Assembly: GCA_937915545.1 (NCBI GenBank)
Contig: CALGIJ010000012.1
Coordinates: 204,405-268,404, forward strand
Length of the DNA: 64,000 nucleotides
Direction: 5' to 3'
DNA from: an uncultured Desulfobacterales bacterium
GTDB lineage: Bacteria; Desulfobacterota; Desulfobulbia; Desulfobulbales; Desulfocapsaceae
Shown here: piece after piece, positions 36,534-45,677 of the stretch
How positions within the stretch are numbered: the first letter of the stretch is position 1
Layout: each line of letters begins with the position of its first letter
Notes under the pieces: model-generated
Databases searched by the model: none
The model's input: the letters and a program-made list of their open reading frames with translations, nothing else
Told to the model about the DNA's origin: nothing
Program-made: the position numbers and the translations under genes

Positions 36534-37724
36534 TCAGGAAAAAGCGGCGTTGAACTTCCCCAGGGCGCGGGCGAGACGCTGCACGCCCTCGTCGATAAGC
36601 GGCCCATCAACGCAGGAGAAGCTGAAGCGCATGGTCGACGTCGCTCCCGTGGCGGTATAGAAGGGGTTACCGGGCACGAACACCACCTTCTCCCCCACCG
36701 CCTGATGAAACAGCTCCATGGCATCCATGCCCTCCGGCAGGCGTCCCCAGAGGAACATACCGCCCTCGGGCTTGGTGAAGGTGATTTCCTTGGGGAAGTG
36801 ACGCTGCAGGGCATCCTCCATCGTCCGGCACTGCCGCCCGTAGGCATCGATGATACGGGCAATATGGCTGTCGAGGTCGTTGTCGGCGAGAAAGGTCGCC
36901 ATGACCCTCTGGGTGAAGGTCGAGGTATGCAGGTCGGCGGCCTGCTTGGCGACAATCAGCCGGTCGTGCAGCCAAGGCGGGGCCACCAGCCAGCCGAGGC
37001 GGAACCCCGGGGCGACCACTTTGGAGAACGACCCGAGCAGCACCGTGCTCTCCGGCAGATAGTGGGCGAAAGACCTCGCCTCCTGCCCGGTGAAGCGCAG
37101 CTCGCCGTAGGGATCGTCCTCGACGACGACGAAGCGATGCTCGCGGGCGAGCTCGGCGACGCGGCGGCGATTGTCGTCGCTATAGCTGACCCCGGAAGGG
37201 TTCTGGAAGCTGGGCACGGCATAGAGCAGCTTGGCGGCGGCCTCGCGCAAGGTTTCCTGCAGCGAGGGGATGTCAAGTCCGTCGTCGTTGAGAGGTACCG
37301 GCAGAAAGCGCGGCTGGAAGAGCGACAGGGACTGAATGGCGCCAAGATAGCCCGGCTCTTCGATAAGCACCCCGTCACCAGTGTCGAGCAGCACCTTGCC
37401 GAGGAGATCGAGGCCCTGCTGCGAGCCATTGGTGATGAGGATATGCTCGACGTCGACCTCCAGACCCTTCTTGTCGCGGTAGCGCTTGGCGATCCACTGG
37501 CGCAGTTCCTCGTCCCCTTCCGTCTTGCCATACTGCAGTGCGGTGGCGCCCTGGCGGGCAAAGACCTTGGCGGCGGCCGCCTCGAGCTCGCCTACCGGAA
37601 AATAGGCGGCATTGGGCAGCCCCCCGGCGAAGGAGATGATCGTCGGGTCGAGGGAGACCTTGAGAATTTCGCGGATGAAAGAACGCGGCACGCCCGACAT
37701 GCGTTGGGCAAGAATCTGATCCAT
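36534..37724 (-). CDS. PLP-dependent aminotransferase, 2-aminoadipate/aromatic (LysN-like) type
   Basis: 396-residue fold type I aminotransferase. FAGGLPNAAYFPV near the N-terminus and YGKTEGDEELRQWIAKR place it in the LysN/KAT II branch. The PLP Schiff-base lysine is in LGSFSKVVAPGFRLGW (Lys235), and LITNGSQQGLDLLGK near 100 binds the cofactor phosphate. ATG 37724 follows GAGGAC. A longer start at 37781 is unlikely. Substrate range (2-aminoadipate, aromatic or branched amino acids) cannot be fixed. It lacks the N-terminal GntR domain of MocR regulators, so it is an enzyme. Confidence 0.88.
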   Translation of the reverse strand: MDQILAQRMSGVPRSFIREILKVSLDPTIISFAGGLPNAAYFPVGELEAAAAKVFARQGATALQYGKTEGDEELRQWIAKRYRDKKGLEVDVEHILITNGSQQGLDLLGKVLLDTGDGVLIEEPGYLGAIQSLSLFQPRFLPVPLNDDGLDIPSLQETLREAAAKLLYAVPSFQNPSGVSYSDDNRRRVAELAREHRFVVVEDDPYGELRFTGQEARSFAHYLPESTVLLGSFSKVVAPGFRLGWLVAPPWLHDRLIVAKQAADLHTSTFTQRVMATFLADNDLDSHIARIIDAYGRQCRTMEDALQRHFPKEITFTKPEGGMFLWGRLPEGMDAMELFHQAVGEKVVFVPGNPFYTATGATSTMRFSFSCVDGPLIDEGVQRLARALGKFNAAFS

Positions 37725-37849
37725 GGCAATGTCCTCGAGAAAGGGGAGATCGATCGCCCAGAAAGGGAAATCGGCGTACAACCGGCAGGGCGAAAGGTGG
37801 AAACTGTACCACCGGCAGGCCTTGCGGTAAAGGCGATTTTGCCGTGGCG

Positions 37850-38059
37850 TCAGCGCAGACGCGGGATGCGGCTGCCGGTGCTCTCGTCCTTTCTCGCCTC
37901 GAGCATCTTCTGCAAGGTCACCAGCTCGCGCTCGGCGAGGAGCAGCTCCCTGCGGCGGGTTTCAACCTCGGCCCCGACGGCCGCGGCTACCAACCGCCGC
38001 AGTTCCTCCACCTGTTTCTGCGCCCGGTACAGTTCCCGGGCGATGAGCCGTATCGACAT
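37850..38059 (-). CDS. Small coiled-coil protein (69 aa)
   Basis: Begins MSIRLIARELYRAQKQVEELRR. Heptad-like Leu/Glu/Arg pattern runs over most of its length, predicting a single long alpha-helical coiled coil. ATG 38059 has an excellent GGAGGGAG Shine-Dalgarno. Similar short proteins occur in Geobacter-type bacteria from memory, with no known function. It is preceded by a structured intergenic region downstream of darP, and could be part of that transcript. Confidence 0.75.
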   Translation of the reverse strand: MSIRLIARELYRAQKQVEELRRLVAAAVGAEVETRRRELLLAERELVTLQKMLEARKDESTGSRIPRLR

Positions 38060-38100
38060 ACTCCCTCCATTGTCCGCCAGGCCTAGTTCGGCCGATGGCA

Positions 38101-38282
38101 CTTCACAATTGCTAAGAACTCCGCAGCGCTCACCCGGTGAACCAGGCTGCGGCGGGGCCTTATCCGGCCTCCCCGGCCATGGACCTTCTAGGCGAACACG
38201 CAATAAGGCCTGTCGCTTCGGACAGTACACCTTTACCACCGGCATAGAGCCGGTCCCGACAACCGCCTCGCGGCGGCGCCCC
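38101..38282 (-). ncRNA. Structured intergenic segment (candidate RNA element)
   Basis: Between darP and the small coiled-coil gene. Several perfect helices stack in order: GGCCTTAT/ATAAGGCC (38156-38163 with 38203-38210), an inner GGCC/GGCC, CTGTC/GACAG (38210-38214 with 38221-38225), ACCGGC/GCCGGT (38238-38243 with 38249-38254). It matches no RNA class I know. Could be a leader, a terminator set or repeats. Confidence 0.35.
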
Positions 38283-38834
38283 CTACGATTGCGCTGTCTT
38301 GCGCAAGAGTTCCTCTTTGTCCATCGCCGCCTTGAGAATGCGGAAGGTTTCGCGATAGGAATTGGGCATCCTCGTCTTGACGAAATGGTGCACGGTGCGA
38401 CGCAGCTCGCCTTCGTCAAGCGGATAGCGCCGCACCACGGCGGCGATCTCCTCGCCCTGCCAGTCGGGCTCCCAGACCTCGCCGCCACGCAGCAGGCGCT
38501 GGTACTCTTCGATAGCCTCGTTGACGATGACGTCGCGCAGCCGTTCCGCCTCGCGCTGCAGGCTGTTGGCCTTGATCTGCGACCCCTTGCGCTCGGTGAG
38601 GAAGTCGAGGATGGCCTCCATGCCGGCCTCGCGCATCACCTTGGCGAGGTATTTGATCTGGCGCTTACGCGCCCCACCCTTGAGGTCGCGGCAGCGGCGG
38701 ATCTCCGCCTTGACTTCGTCGGTCGACGGCAGCAGCTTGAGATCGCGGTCGGTGAGCAGGGCCAGCTCCGCCGCCGCCCCTTCCTCGTCTTTGAAGCGCC
38801 GTTTCTGCGCCGACCTGCTGACGTACTCGCTCAT
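38283..38834 (-). CDS. darP: Ribosome biogenesis factor DarP/YjgA (DUF615)
   Basis: 183-residue basic, helical protein. SRSAQKRRFKDEEGAAAELALLTD, then the cluster RCRDLKGGARKRQIKYLAKVMRE, match the YjgA/DarP family, which associates with 50S precursors. ATG 38834 overlaps the gpmI stop (ATGA) so the two are coupled. A longer frame from 39062 lies inside gpmI and is not used. The C-terminal half (RRYPLDEGELRRTVHHFVKTR) is also typical. Confidence 0.88.
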   Translation of the reverse strand: MSEYVSRSAQKRRFKDEEGAAAELALLTDRDLKLLPSTDEVKAEIRRCRDLKGGARKRQIKYLAKVMREAGMEAILDFLTERKGSQIKANSLQREAERLRDVIVNEAIEEYQRLLRGGEVWEPDWQGEEIAAVVRRYPLDEGELRRTVHHFVKTRMPNSYRETFRILKAAMDKEELLRKTAQS

Positions 38835-40477
38835 TGCCCCTCCCCTTGTCCGGCGGCCAGCTGCAGCAGCGCCGGCTCGTAGTCGGCGGGAGGCGTCAGG
38901 CCGAGTAGCAGGCACAGCGTGGCGGCGACATTGGCCAGGCCGGGACTGGCGACAGCGGTGGCGACGAAGCTGTTGGCGCCACTGTAATCCTTGACGATCA
39001 ACGGCACCGGGTTGAGGGTGTGGGCGACCATCGGCGCGATCTTGCCCTTTTTCTCGGTCCACATGCAGTCGGCGTTGCCATGGTCGGCGGTGATCACGGC
39101 GATGCCCTTTGCTGAAGCTACCGCCTCGAGAATGCGCCCCAGGCAGAGGTCGACGGTCTCGACGGCGATCCTGATCGCCGCCTCCACCCCGGTATGGCCG
39201 ACCATGTCGCCGTTGGCGAGATTGGCGCGGATGAACCGGTAGCGGCCACTCGTCACCGCGTCAATGACCCGGTCGCTGATTTCCCCCGCCTTCATCCACG
39301 GCCGCAGGTCGAAACGGATCTTGTCCGAGGGCACCTCCTCGTAGGTTTCCAGCGCCGGATCGAGGTAGCCGGAACGGTTGCCGTTCCAGAAATAGGTGAC
39401 ATGACCGAATTTCTGCGTCTCGGAAACGGCGTAGGAGGTGATGTCGCTAGCGCAGAGATAGGCGCCGAGGGTGCGTTCGATGGCCGGCGGCTCGACCAGA
39501 TAGTTTTTCGGAATGAGCGCGTCGCCGTCATACTGCATCATCCCGGCAAAGAAGACCTGCGGACGCCGGCCACGGGGGAACTCGGCGAAGTCCTCCTCCT
39601 CGAAGGCGCGCGAGATCTCGATGGCGCGGTCACCGCGGAAGTTGAAGAAGACCACCCCGTCGCCGTCGACGATGGGGCCGACCGGCCCGGACTCGTCCAC
39701 CACCACGAAGGAGGGCATATACTGGTCGGTGAGCGTCTCGTCCTCCTGGTAGTAGGTGCGCACAGCCGCCGCCGCCGAAACAAAGGGCCGCCCCTCGCCG
39801 CGTACATGGGCCTTCCAGCCGTTCTCCACCACCGCCCAGTTGGCATTGTAGCGGTCCATGGTGGTGACCATGCGCCCGCCGCCGGAGGCGATCCGGTAGT
39901 CGCGCCCGGCGGCGCTCAGCTCGGCCAGCTTCTCCTCCAGCGGCTCGACATAGCGCAAAGCGCTCTTCTGGTCGACGTCGCGGCCGTCAAGAAGCACGTG
40001 GACCCGCACCCGTGCGACACCCTCGGCGGCGCAGCGCTGAAGCAGGGCGTACAGATGGGTGACATGGCTGTGAACATTGCCGTCGGAGAGCAGCCCGATG
40101 AAGTGCAGCGTGGCTCCCCTGCTGGCCCTGGCGCAGAGCTCTTTCCAGGCGGCCGAGGCGAAGATGCTCCCCGAGCCGATGGCCTCGTTGACCAGCTGCG
40201 CCCCCTGGGCGAAGATACGCCCGGCGCCGAGGGCGTTGTGGCCGACCTCGGAATTGCCCATATCGCCGTCGGAGGGCAGGCCCACCGCCGTGCCATGCGC
40301 CTTGAGGCGAAACTGCAAGGGCTCCTTGAGCAGCCGGTCGAGAACCGGGGTATGGGAGACATGGACACCGTCACTGGCGTCGCCGGGGCCGATGCCGATG
40401 CCGTCCATGATGATGGTCACCACCGGGCCGGAAAACGGCCGGTAGCCAGGGGCCGTCGGCAGAGCTGGAACTGTCAT
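38831..40477 (-). CDS. gpmI: 2,3-bisphosphoglycerate-independent phosphoglycerate mutase
   Basis: 548-residue alkaline-phosphatase-fold enzyme interconverting 3- and 2-phosphoglycerate with two manganese ions. The metal-binding start VVTIMDGIGIG, the phospho-serine loop PSDGDMGNSEVGHNALGAGR (Ser near residue 77), and the late ITADHGNADCMW metal site are all present. Length is close to the family's 510-550. Unlike the classic VVLLILDG start, IMDGIGIGPGD with a DASDGVHVSHTP insertion indicates a subgroup. Followed directly by darP. Confidence 0.93.
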   Translation of the reverse strand: MTVPALPTAPGYRPFSGPVVTIIMDGIGIGPGDASDGVHVSHTPVLDRLLKEPLQFRLKAHGTAVGLPSDGDMGNSEVGHNALGAGRIFAQGAQLVNEAIGSGSIFASAAWKELCARASRGATLHFIGLLSDGNVHSHVTHLYALLQRCAAEGVARVRVHVLLDGRDVDQKSALRYVEPLEEKLAELSAAGRDYRIASGGGRMVTTMDRYNANWAVVENGWKAHVRGEGRPFVSAAAAVRTYYQEDETLTDQYMPSFVVVDESGPVGPIVDGDGVVFFNFRGDRAIEISRAFEEEDFAEFPRGRRPQVFFAGMMQYDGDALIPKNYLVEPPAIERTLGAYLCASDITSYAVSETQKFGHVTYFWNGNRSGYLDPALETYEEVPSDKIRFDLRPWMKAGEISDRVIDAVTSGRYRFIRANLANGDMVGHTGVEAAIRIAVETVDLCLGRILEAVASAKGIAVITADHGNADCMWTEKKGKIAPMVAHTLNPVPLIVKDYSGANSFVATAVASPGLANVAATLCLLLGLTPPADYEPALLQLAAGQGEGQ

Positions 40478-40525
40478 TTCTTGTCCTTTTCAGAAAGCTG
40501 AAGATTGCAGAGGGGTGTTTTCCTT

Positions 40526-40812
40526 TTCGCAAAGAGCGGATTTGCTGGTACAATGGACTGCCCCGGAACCTTGCCGGGCAGTGCAGAATAACCCGAACGG
40601 AAGGGGCGTGGTCGGTGCAGTGTAGTACCTTCCACAGCGTTGAGCAACGTTCTTTCGCCTCGCCAGCCCCAGCCCGTCCGCAGGCAGCTCCGCCTCGCCC
40701 CACCGCCCTGCGGCTTCCGGCGAGGCGGCGCTTTTTTTCCAGGCGGCAGCAGGCAGCCGGCCGCCGCTGGCCACGGCGCCTCGGTGCCCGCTCCAGAGAT
40801 GAGGAATACTTG
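40526..40812 (+). promoter_or_regulatory. moeA leader with promoter and attenuator-like terminator
   Basis: A promoter (-35 TTCGCA 40526-40531, 17-bp gap, -10 TACAAT 40549-40554) starts a leader of about 250 nt. It contains a 10-bp perfect stem CCGCCTCGCC (40690-40699) with GGCGAGGCGG (40719-40728) followed by CGCTTTTTTT: a complete intrinsic terminator some 75 bases before the moeA ATG. Such a terminator in a 5' leader implies conditional read-through, perhaps by a molybdenum or tungsten cofactor-sensing RNA upstream of it. Confidence 0.6.
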
Positions 40813-42072
40813 ATGAATTCCACCAGAGACATGCTTGGCCGCGGCGGTCTGCTCTCAGTGCGCCAGGCCGTCGAGGTCATCACCGCGCAGCTTGCCGGCC
40901 ACACCCCGGCCAGCGAGAGCCTGCCCCTCGCCGAGGCCTTCGAGCGGGTACTGGCCACGCGCTTGCTCTCGCCGGTGAACCTGCCCGCCGAGGCCCGTTC
41001 GACCATGGACGGTTTTGCGGTGCGCGCATCCGACACCTTCGGCGCCAGCCAGGGCTCGCCCTGCTATCTGACCATCTCCGGCGAAGTGCGCATGGGCGAG
41101 GCCCCTCAGGGGGAGGTCGTAGCGGGGAGCTGTTACAAAATCCCCACCGGCGGCCTGCTGCCCGCCGGCGCCGACGCCGTGGTGATGCTCGAGGACACGG
41201 TGGAGGTCGACGCCACCATGATCGAGATCGTCAAAGGCGTGCCGGCGGGGGGCAACGTCATCACCCCGGGGGAAGATATCGCCGCCGGCGCCCTCGCCCT
41301 GGATACCGGCAGCATCCTGCGTCCCCAGGACATCGGCCTGCTCGCCGGCCTCGGCATGGCCTCGGTCGAGGTCTTTCGCCAGGTGCGCGTCGGCATCCTC
41401 TCCACCGGAGACGAGATCGTCCCCCACCATGAGACGCCCCGCCCGGGGCAGATCCGCGACATCAACTCCCTCGCCTTGGCCGGACAGGTCCGCCAGGCCG
41501 GCGGCATGGCACATATCCTGCCCATCGTCTCCGACCGCGAGGAGATCTTCCTCCCCGCCCTGCGCGAGGCGGTGGCGGCCAACGACCTGGTACTCTTTTC
41601 CGGAGGCAGCTCGGTGGGGGCGCGCGACCTCGGCGAGCGCGCCATCGCCGCCCTCGGCCCGCCCGGCATCCTCATCCACGGTGTCGCCCTCAAGCCCGGC
41701 AAGCCGATCATCTTTGGCATGAGCGGCGCCACGCCGATCTTTGGCCTCCCCGGTCATCCGGTGTCGGCCATGGTCTGCTTCGACCTCTTCGTCCGCCCGG
41801 CAATGGTGCTGCTTGCCGGCCGACATGGCGACGACCTACCGCTGCCCCATGTCACCGCCACCCTGGCACGCAACATCAACTCCGCCCCCGGCCGCCGCGA
41901 TATCGTCCGAGTACGCCTCGAGCCAAGCGACCAGGGCTGGGTGGCCGAGCCGGTGCTCGGCAAGTCCGGAGCGATCTCCACCCTGTCACGGGCCCACGGC
42001 TGGTTCGCCATCGACGAAAACAGCCAGGGCCTTACCGAAAACTCCCTCATCGAGGTCTTCCTCTATTCATGA
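40813..42072 (+). CDS. moeA: Molybdopterin molybdenumtransferase MoeA
   Basis: 419-residue enzyme inserting molybdate (or tungstate) into adenylylated molybdopterin. Family blocks: LPLAEAFERVLATRLLSPVNLPAEARSTMDGFAV near residues 35-75, PTGGLLPAGADAVVMLEDT near 115, VGILSTGDEIV near 195, FSGGSSVGARDLG (nucleotide loop) near 262 and GLPGHPVSAMVCFDLF near 313. ATG 40813 follows GAGGAA. It overlaps a second, fused moeA by ATGA. Two paralogues side by side are common in anaerobes that use both Mo and W. Confidence 0.93.
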   Translation: MNSTRDMLGRGGLLSVRQAVEVITAQLAGHTPASESLPLAEAFERVLATRLLSPVNLPAEARSTMDGFAVRASDTFGASQGSPCYLTISGEVRMGEAPQGEVVAGSCYKIPTGGLLPAGADAVVMLEDTVEVDATMIEIVKGVPAGGNVITPGEDIAAGALALDTGSILRPQDIGLLAGLGMASVEVFRQVRVGILSTGDEIVPHHETPRPGQIRDINSLALAGQVRQAGGMAHILPIVSDREEIFLPALREAVAANDLVLFSGGSSVGARDLGERAIAALGPPGILIHGVALKPGKPIIFGMSGATPIFGLPGHPVSAMVCFDLFVRPAMVLLAGRHGDDLPLPHVTATLARNINSAPGRRDIVRVRLEPSDQGWVAEPVLGKSGAISTLSRAHGWFAIDENSQGLTENSLIEVFLYS

Positions 42073-43991
42073 ACCGCAACGTCTACATCAGCAACACCCC
42101 GCTGGCTGAAGCCAAGCAACGCTGGCGGGATGCCCTGGCAGCACAGGGTTTTTTCTCCCGCCGCCCCCATGAAGAGGTCGAGGTCGACGCCAGCCTCGGC
42201 CGGGTCACCGCCGAGCCGGTCTTCGCGCGGCGCTCTTCGCCGTCGTACAATGCCGCCGCCATGGACGGCATCGCCGTCCATTTCCTGCACCTTGCCGGCG
42301 CCAGCGAGGCCAACCCGGTGCGCCTCGGCCGCGACCGCTTCGTCCCGGTCAACACCGGCAACGCCATCCCCGAAGGCTGCAACGCGGTGGTGATGATCGA
42401 GGACGTCCACTATGCCAGCCCCGACGAAGTGGTGCTCCACGCCGCGGCAACCCCGTGGCAGCATGTGCGCACCATCGGTGAAGACATCGTCGCCACCGAG
42501 CTCATCCTCCCCGAAGGCCATCGTATCCGGCCCATCGACCAGGGGGCGATGCTGGCCACCGGCATCACCAGGGTCACTGTGCAGCGCCCGCCACGGGCGG
42601 TGATCATCCCCACCGGCAGCGAGCTGGTCGATCCCGTCGACGAGCCCCGCCCGGGACAGATCATCGAGTTCAACTCGCGCATCCTCGCCGGCTACCTGCG
42701 CGAGTGGGGCGCCGAGGCCGAGCGCCACCCGCCGGTCAAGGACGACCCCGAGGCCCTGAAGACGGCCCTGCTTGCGGCTGCTGCCTCCTCCGACCTGGTG
42801 GTGCTCAACGCCGGGGCCTCCGCCGGCACCCACGACTTCAGCGCCCACGTCCTCGCCGACATCGGCGAGGTGGTGGTGCATGGCGTGGCCATCAAGCCCG
42901 GCAAGCCGGTGATCCTCGGCCGCATCGGAGCCACCCCGGTAATCGGCCTGCCCGGTTATCCGGTCTCCGCCCTGCTCACCTTGCGCCTCTTCGTGCGTGA
43001 GCTGATCGCCGCCTTCCTTGGCCAGGGAGCACCGGAATCGCCAACGGTGGAGGCCACCCTGTCACGGCCCATCCACTCGCCGATGGGCGTCGACCAGTTC
43101 GTGCGCATCACCCTCGGCCGAGTCGGCGACACCCTCATGGCCACCCCCTCGGGCAAGGGCGCCGGGGCGGTGATGTCGCTGGTGCGCGCCGACGGCCTGC
43201 TGGTGGTCCCGGCGGGCAGCGAGGGCATCGGCGCCGGGGAGAGGGTAAATATCGAACTGCTGCGCAGCCAGAGCGAGGTCGACGCCACCGCGGTGATCAT
43301 CGGCAGCCACGACAACATCCTCGACCTGCTCGCCAACCACCTCCACAAGCGACGGCCGATCGTGCGCATCTCCTCGGCCCATGTCGGTTCCATGGGCGGC
43401 ATCATGGCCATCCGCCGCGGCGAGGCCCACCTCGCCGGCACCCACCTCCTCGACGAGGCCAGCGGCGAGTACAACATCGCCTTCATCACGCGTTTCCTGG
43501 CCCAGGTGCCGCTGCAGCTGATCACCCTCTGCCATCGCGAGCAGGGCCTCATCGTCGCCCGGGGCAATCCGAAGCAGATCACCTCCTTTGGCGACATCGC
43601 CAGCGGCGGGCACAGCTTCATCAACCGCCAGAACGGCGCCGGCACGAGGCTGCTCACCGACAAGGTGCTGCGCGACCTGGGCATCGCCCCCGCGGCGATC
43701 AACGGCTACGGCCACGAGGAGTATACCCACATGAACGTCGCCGCCGCCATCGCCAACGGCAGAGTCGACTGCGGCATGGGCATCCGCGCCGCCGCTAACG
43801 CCCTCGGTCTCGACTTCGTGCCGGTGGCCGAGGAACGCTACGACCTCGTCGTGCCGCGCCTCCACCTCGAAGACCCGCGGGTCGTAGCCATTCTCGACCT
43901 CATCCGCAACGGCGACGAGTTCCACCAGGCCATCCTCGGCCTCGGCGGTTACAGCCTCCGCCACTGCGGTGAGGTGGTATACGAGCAGTAA
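42069..43991 (+). CDS. MoeA-like protein fused to a periplasmic-binding-protein-like domain
   Basis: 640 residues. The first 405 are a full MoeA with SYNAAAMDGIAV, VPVNTGNAIPEGCNAVVMIEDV, LNAGASAGTHDF and GLPGYPVSALLTL. From about 410 to the end is a PBP-like (LysR-substrate/PBP2) domain starting TAVIIGSHDNILDLLANHL and containing VNRQNGAGTR-type NRQNGAGTRLLTD and GYGHEEYTHMNVAAAIANGRVD. No helix-turn-helix is present, so the C-terminal part is a ligand-sensing domain, perhaps for molybdate or tungstate or the cofactor. Likely makes or regulates the tungsten or molybdenum cofactor with the first MoeA. The fusion is known in Archaea and Desulfobacterota. Confidence 0.9.
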   Translation: MNRNVYISNTPLAEAKQRWRDALAAQGFFSRRPHEEVEVDASLGRVTAEPVFARRSSPSYNAAAMDGIAVHFLHLAGASEANPVRLGRDRFVPVNTGNAIPEGCNAVVMIEDVHYASPDEVVLHAAATPWQHVRTIGEDIVATELILPEGHRIRPIDQGAMLATGITRVTVQRPPRAVIIPTGSELVDPVDEPRPGQIIEFNSRILAGYLREWGAEAERHPPVKDDPEALKTALLAAAASSDLVVLNAGASAGTHDFSAHVLADIGEVVVHGVAIKPGKPVILGRIGATPVIGLPGYPVSALLTLRLFVRELIAAFLGQGAPESPTVEATLSRPIHSPMGVDQFVRITLGRVGDTLMATPSGKGAGAVMSLVRADGLLVVPAGSEGIGAGERVNIELLRSQSEVDATAVIIGSHDNILDLLANHLHKRRPIVRISSAHVGSMGGIMAIRRGEAHLAGTHLLDEASGEYNIAFITRFLAQVPLQLITLCHREQGLIVARGNPKQITSFGDIASGGHSFINRQNGAGTRLLTDKVLRDLGIAPAAINGYGHEEYTHMNVAAAIANGRVDCGMGIRAAANALGLDFVPVAEERYDLVVPRLHLEDPRVVAILDLIRNGDEFHQAILGLGGYSLRHCGEVVYEQ

Positions 43992-44207
43992 GGCGGCCAG
44001 CCGCAGACGGTAATACCGGGCCAGGTCGCCGCCACGGCGACCCGCCGCGTCACCCTCATCTTGCCGAGAGGGCGAATGTATTGCATTGCCAGCGCCTTAT
44101 CGGGATGGTACTGTCACCTGGTCCCTTTCACCCTGATGGCGACGGGGACCCGGCACCGTGCACCCCGCCGCATGCCCTGCAGCCCTCAGCAACGATGTGA
44201 GGTACTC

Positions 44208-45368
44208 ATGGAAGCCACTCTGCAAACCACCCTTGTTCTCCTCCTGCAGGAGTCCGGGGACGACGACGCCTTCATCGCCTCGGTCAACCGCCTGGTCAGC
44301 AGCGAAGGGTCCGAGGTGCTGGTCGCCCTGTTTCGCATGCTGGCAGGCATCGACATCGCCCCCCACGAGGCCCCGGCCCACTGGGAAGGCCTGCAGCACC
44401 ATCGCCTTCTCCTGCGCCAGCGCCTCGGCCGCGATCTCGACCTCGTCGCCGCCCTCTGCGATTACCTGCGTACCGCCACCCGCCTGCTCACCAACCCGCG
44501 GCTGATCGAGGCCGGGCACTACCAGGAGATGCTCCACGAGACCATCAACGACAAGCTCACCGGCCTGTTCAACCGCCTCTACTTCGACGAGGCCTTCAAC
44601 CAGCAGGTCGCCCTGGCCGAGCGTTATGGCAACGACTTCTCGGTTCTCTTCCTTGATATCGACGACTTCAAGGAAGTCAACGACACCTACGGCCACCTCA
44701 CCGGAGACCGGGCGCTGGTGGCCATCGCCGAGGTCATCTGCCGCGTCAAGCGCAACAGCGACATCGCCGCCCGCTTCGGCGGCGAAGAGTTCGTGGTGCT
44801 CATGCCCCATACCGACAATATCAGCGGCTTCATCTTCGCCGAGCGGCTGCGGCGCGAGATCGAAGAGATGTCCATCCCCTTCGCCAATACTGCGCTCAAG
44901 CTGACGGTCAGCGGCGGGCTGGCCTCCTACCCCCTCAACACCGACAAGCCACGGCAGCTGCTACAGCTGGCCGATAACGCCGTCTACCTTGCCAAGGGGG
45001 CGGGTAAGAACACCATCGCCCACTACAAAGAGGAAAAGCGCCGCTACCTGCGTGTCAAGATCAGCCAGCCGGTGCTGGTCCGCGAGCTCGATTTCCACGA
45101 TACCGCCACCTTCTCCGGCACCAGCAAGGATATCTGCATCGGCGGCATCCTCTTCGAAAACAACGCCCCGCTGCCCCTGGGGGCGCTGATCACCGTGCAG
45201 GTGGCAATGAACGAAGACAGCCCCCTGCTGCTCATTGGCACGGTGGTGCGGGTGGAATCCTTCGAGGACGGCCGATATGACATCGGCATGACCACCACCT
45301 TCAAAGAGATGGACAAGATCGCCAACGCCGAGATCGTCGGCATTCTCCGCCACCAGAACACCGCCTGA
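44208..45368 (+). CDS. Diguanylate cyclase with PilZ domain
   Basis: 386-residue signalling protein. Residues 1-110 are an all-helical domain of unknown ligand. The GGDEF domain spans about 120-285 with active site RFGGEEFVVL (about 190-199), and a product-inhibition I-site RNSD is five residues upstream. A PilZ-like domain follows: the RxxxR arm is RRYLR near 285, while the second motif is DICIGG, with Cys in place of the usual Ser. So it both makes and may sense cyclic di-GMP. ATG 44208 follows GAGGTACTC. No membrane segment. Confidence 0.9.
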   Translation: MEATLQTTLVLLLQESGDDDAFIASVNRLVSSEGSEVLVALFRMLAGIDIAPHEAPAHWEGLQHHRLLLRQRLGRDLDLVAALCDYLRTATRLLTNPRLIEAGHYQEMLHETINDKLTGLFNRLYFDEAFNQQVALAERYGNDFSVLFLDIDDFKEVNDTYGHLTGDRALVAIAEVICRVKRNSDIAARFGGEEFVVLMPHTDNISGFIFAERLRREIEEMSIPFANTALKLTVSGGLASYPLNTDKPRQLLQLADNAVYLAKGAGKNTIAHYKEEKRRYLRVKISQPVLVRELDFHDTATFSGTSKDICIGGILFENNAPLPLGALITVQVAMNEDSPLLLIGTVVRVESFEDGRYDIGMTTTFKEMDKIANAEIVGILRHQNTA

Positions 45369-45395
45369 GAAACGGGACACCCTGGGGAGCCCATC

Positions 45396-45668
45396 ATGCG
45401 CACCGTCCATGTGAGAGTAGAGGGAATGGTTCAAGGCGTCGCCTTCCGCGAATACACCCGCCGCGAGGCGGTCGCACGCGGTCTGCGCGGCTGGGTGCGC
45501 AACCTCGCCGACGGGGCGGTGGAGGCGCTTATCCAGGGCCCGGAGCAAGAGGTGGCGAAGATGCTTGCCTGGCTGCACAGCGGCTCGCCGCGATCGCGCG
45601 TCGACCAGGTGCTGGCCCGCGATATCGACGGGGCCGAGCCCTGCCCGCCTTTCGATATCCGCTTTTGA
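45396..45668 (+). CDS. acyP: Acylphosphatase
   Basis: 90-residue small hydrolase of acyl phosphates. The phosphate-binding VEGMVQGVAFREYTRREA (with the catalytic Arg near residue 20) and GWVRNLADGAVEALIQG (catalytic Asn near 41) are canonical. ATG 45396 lies 27 bases after the GGDEF gene. Physiological substrate uncertain, as for the whole family. Confidence 0.94.
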   Translation: MRTVHVRVEGMVQGVAFREYTRREAVARGLRGWVRNLADGAVEALIQGPEQEVAKMLAWLHSGSPRSRVDQVLARDIDGAEPCPPFDIRF

Positions 45669-45677
45669 GAGCGAATC

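Noticed and set aside
38101..38282. 6S RNA or known riboswitch
   Set aside because: Closing stem and bubble organisation do not match; only a short similar string is present.
43300..43991. Separate gene for the PBP-like part of the second MoeA
   Set aside because: No internal stop and no Shine-Dalgarno; continuous fusion.
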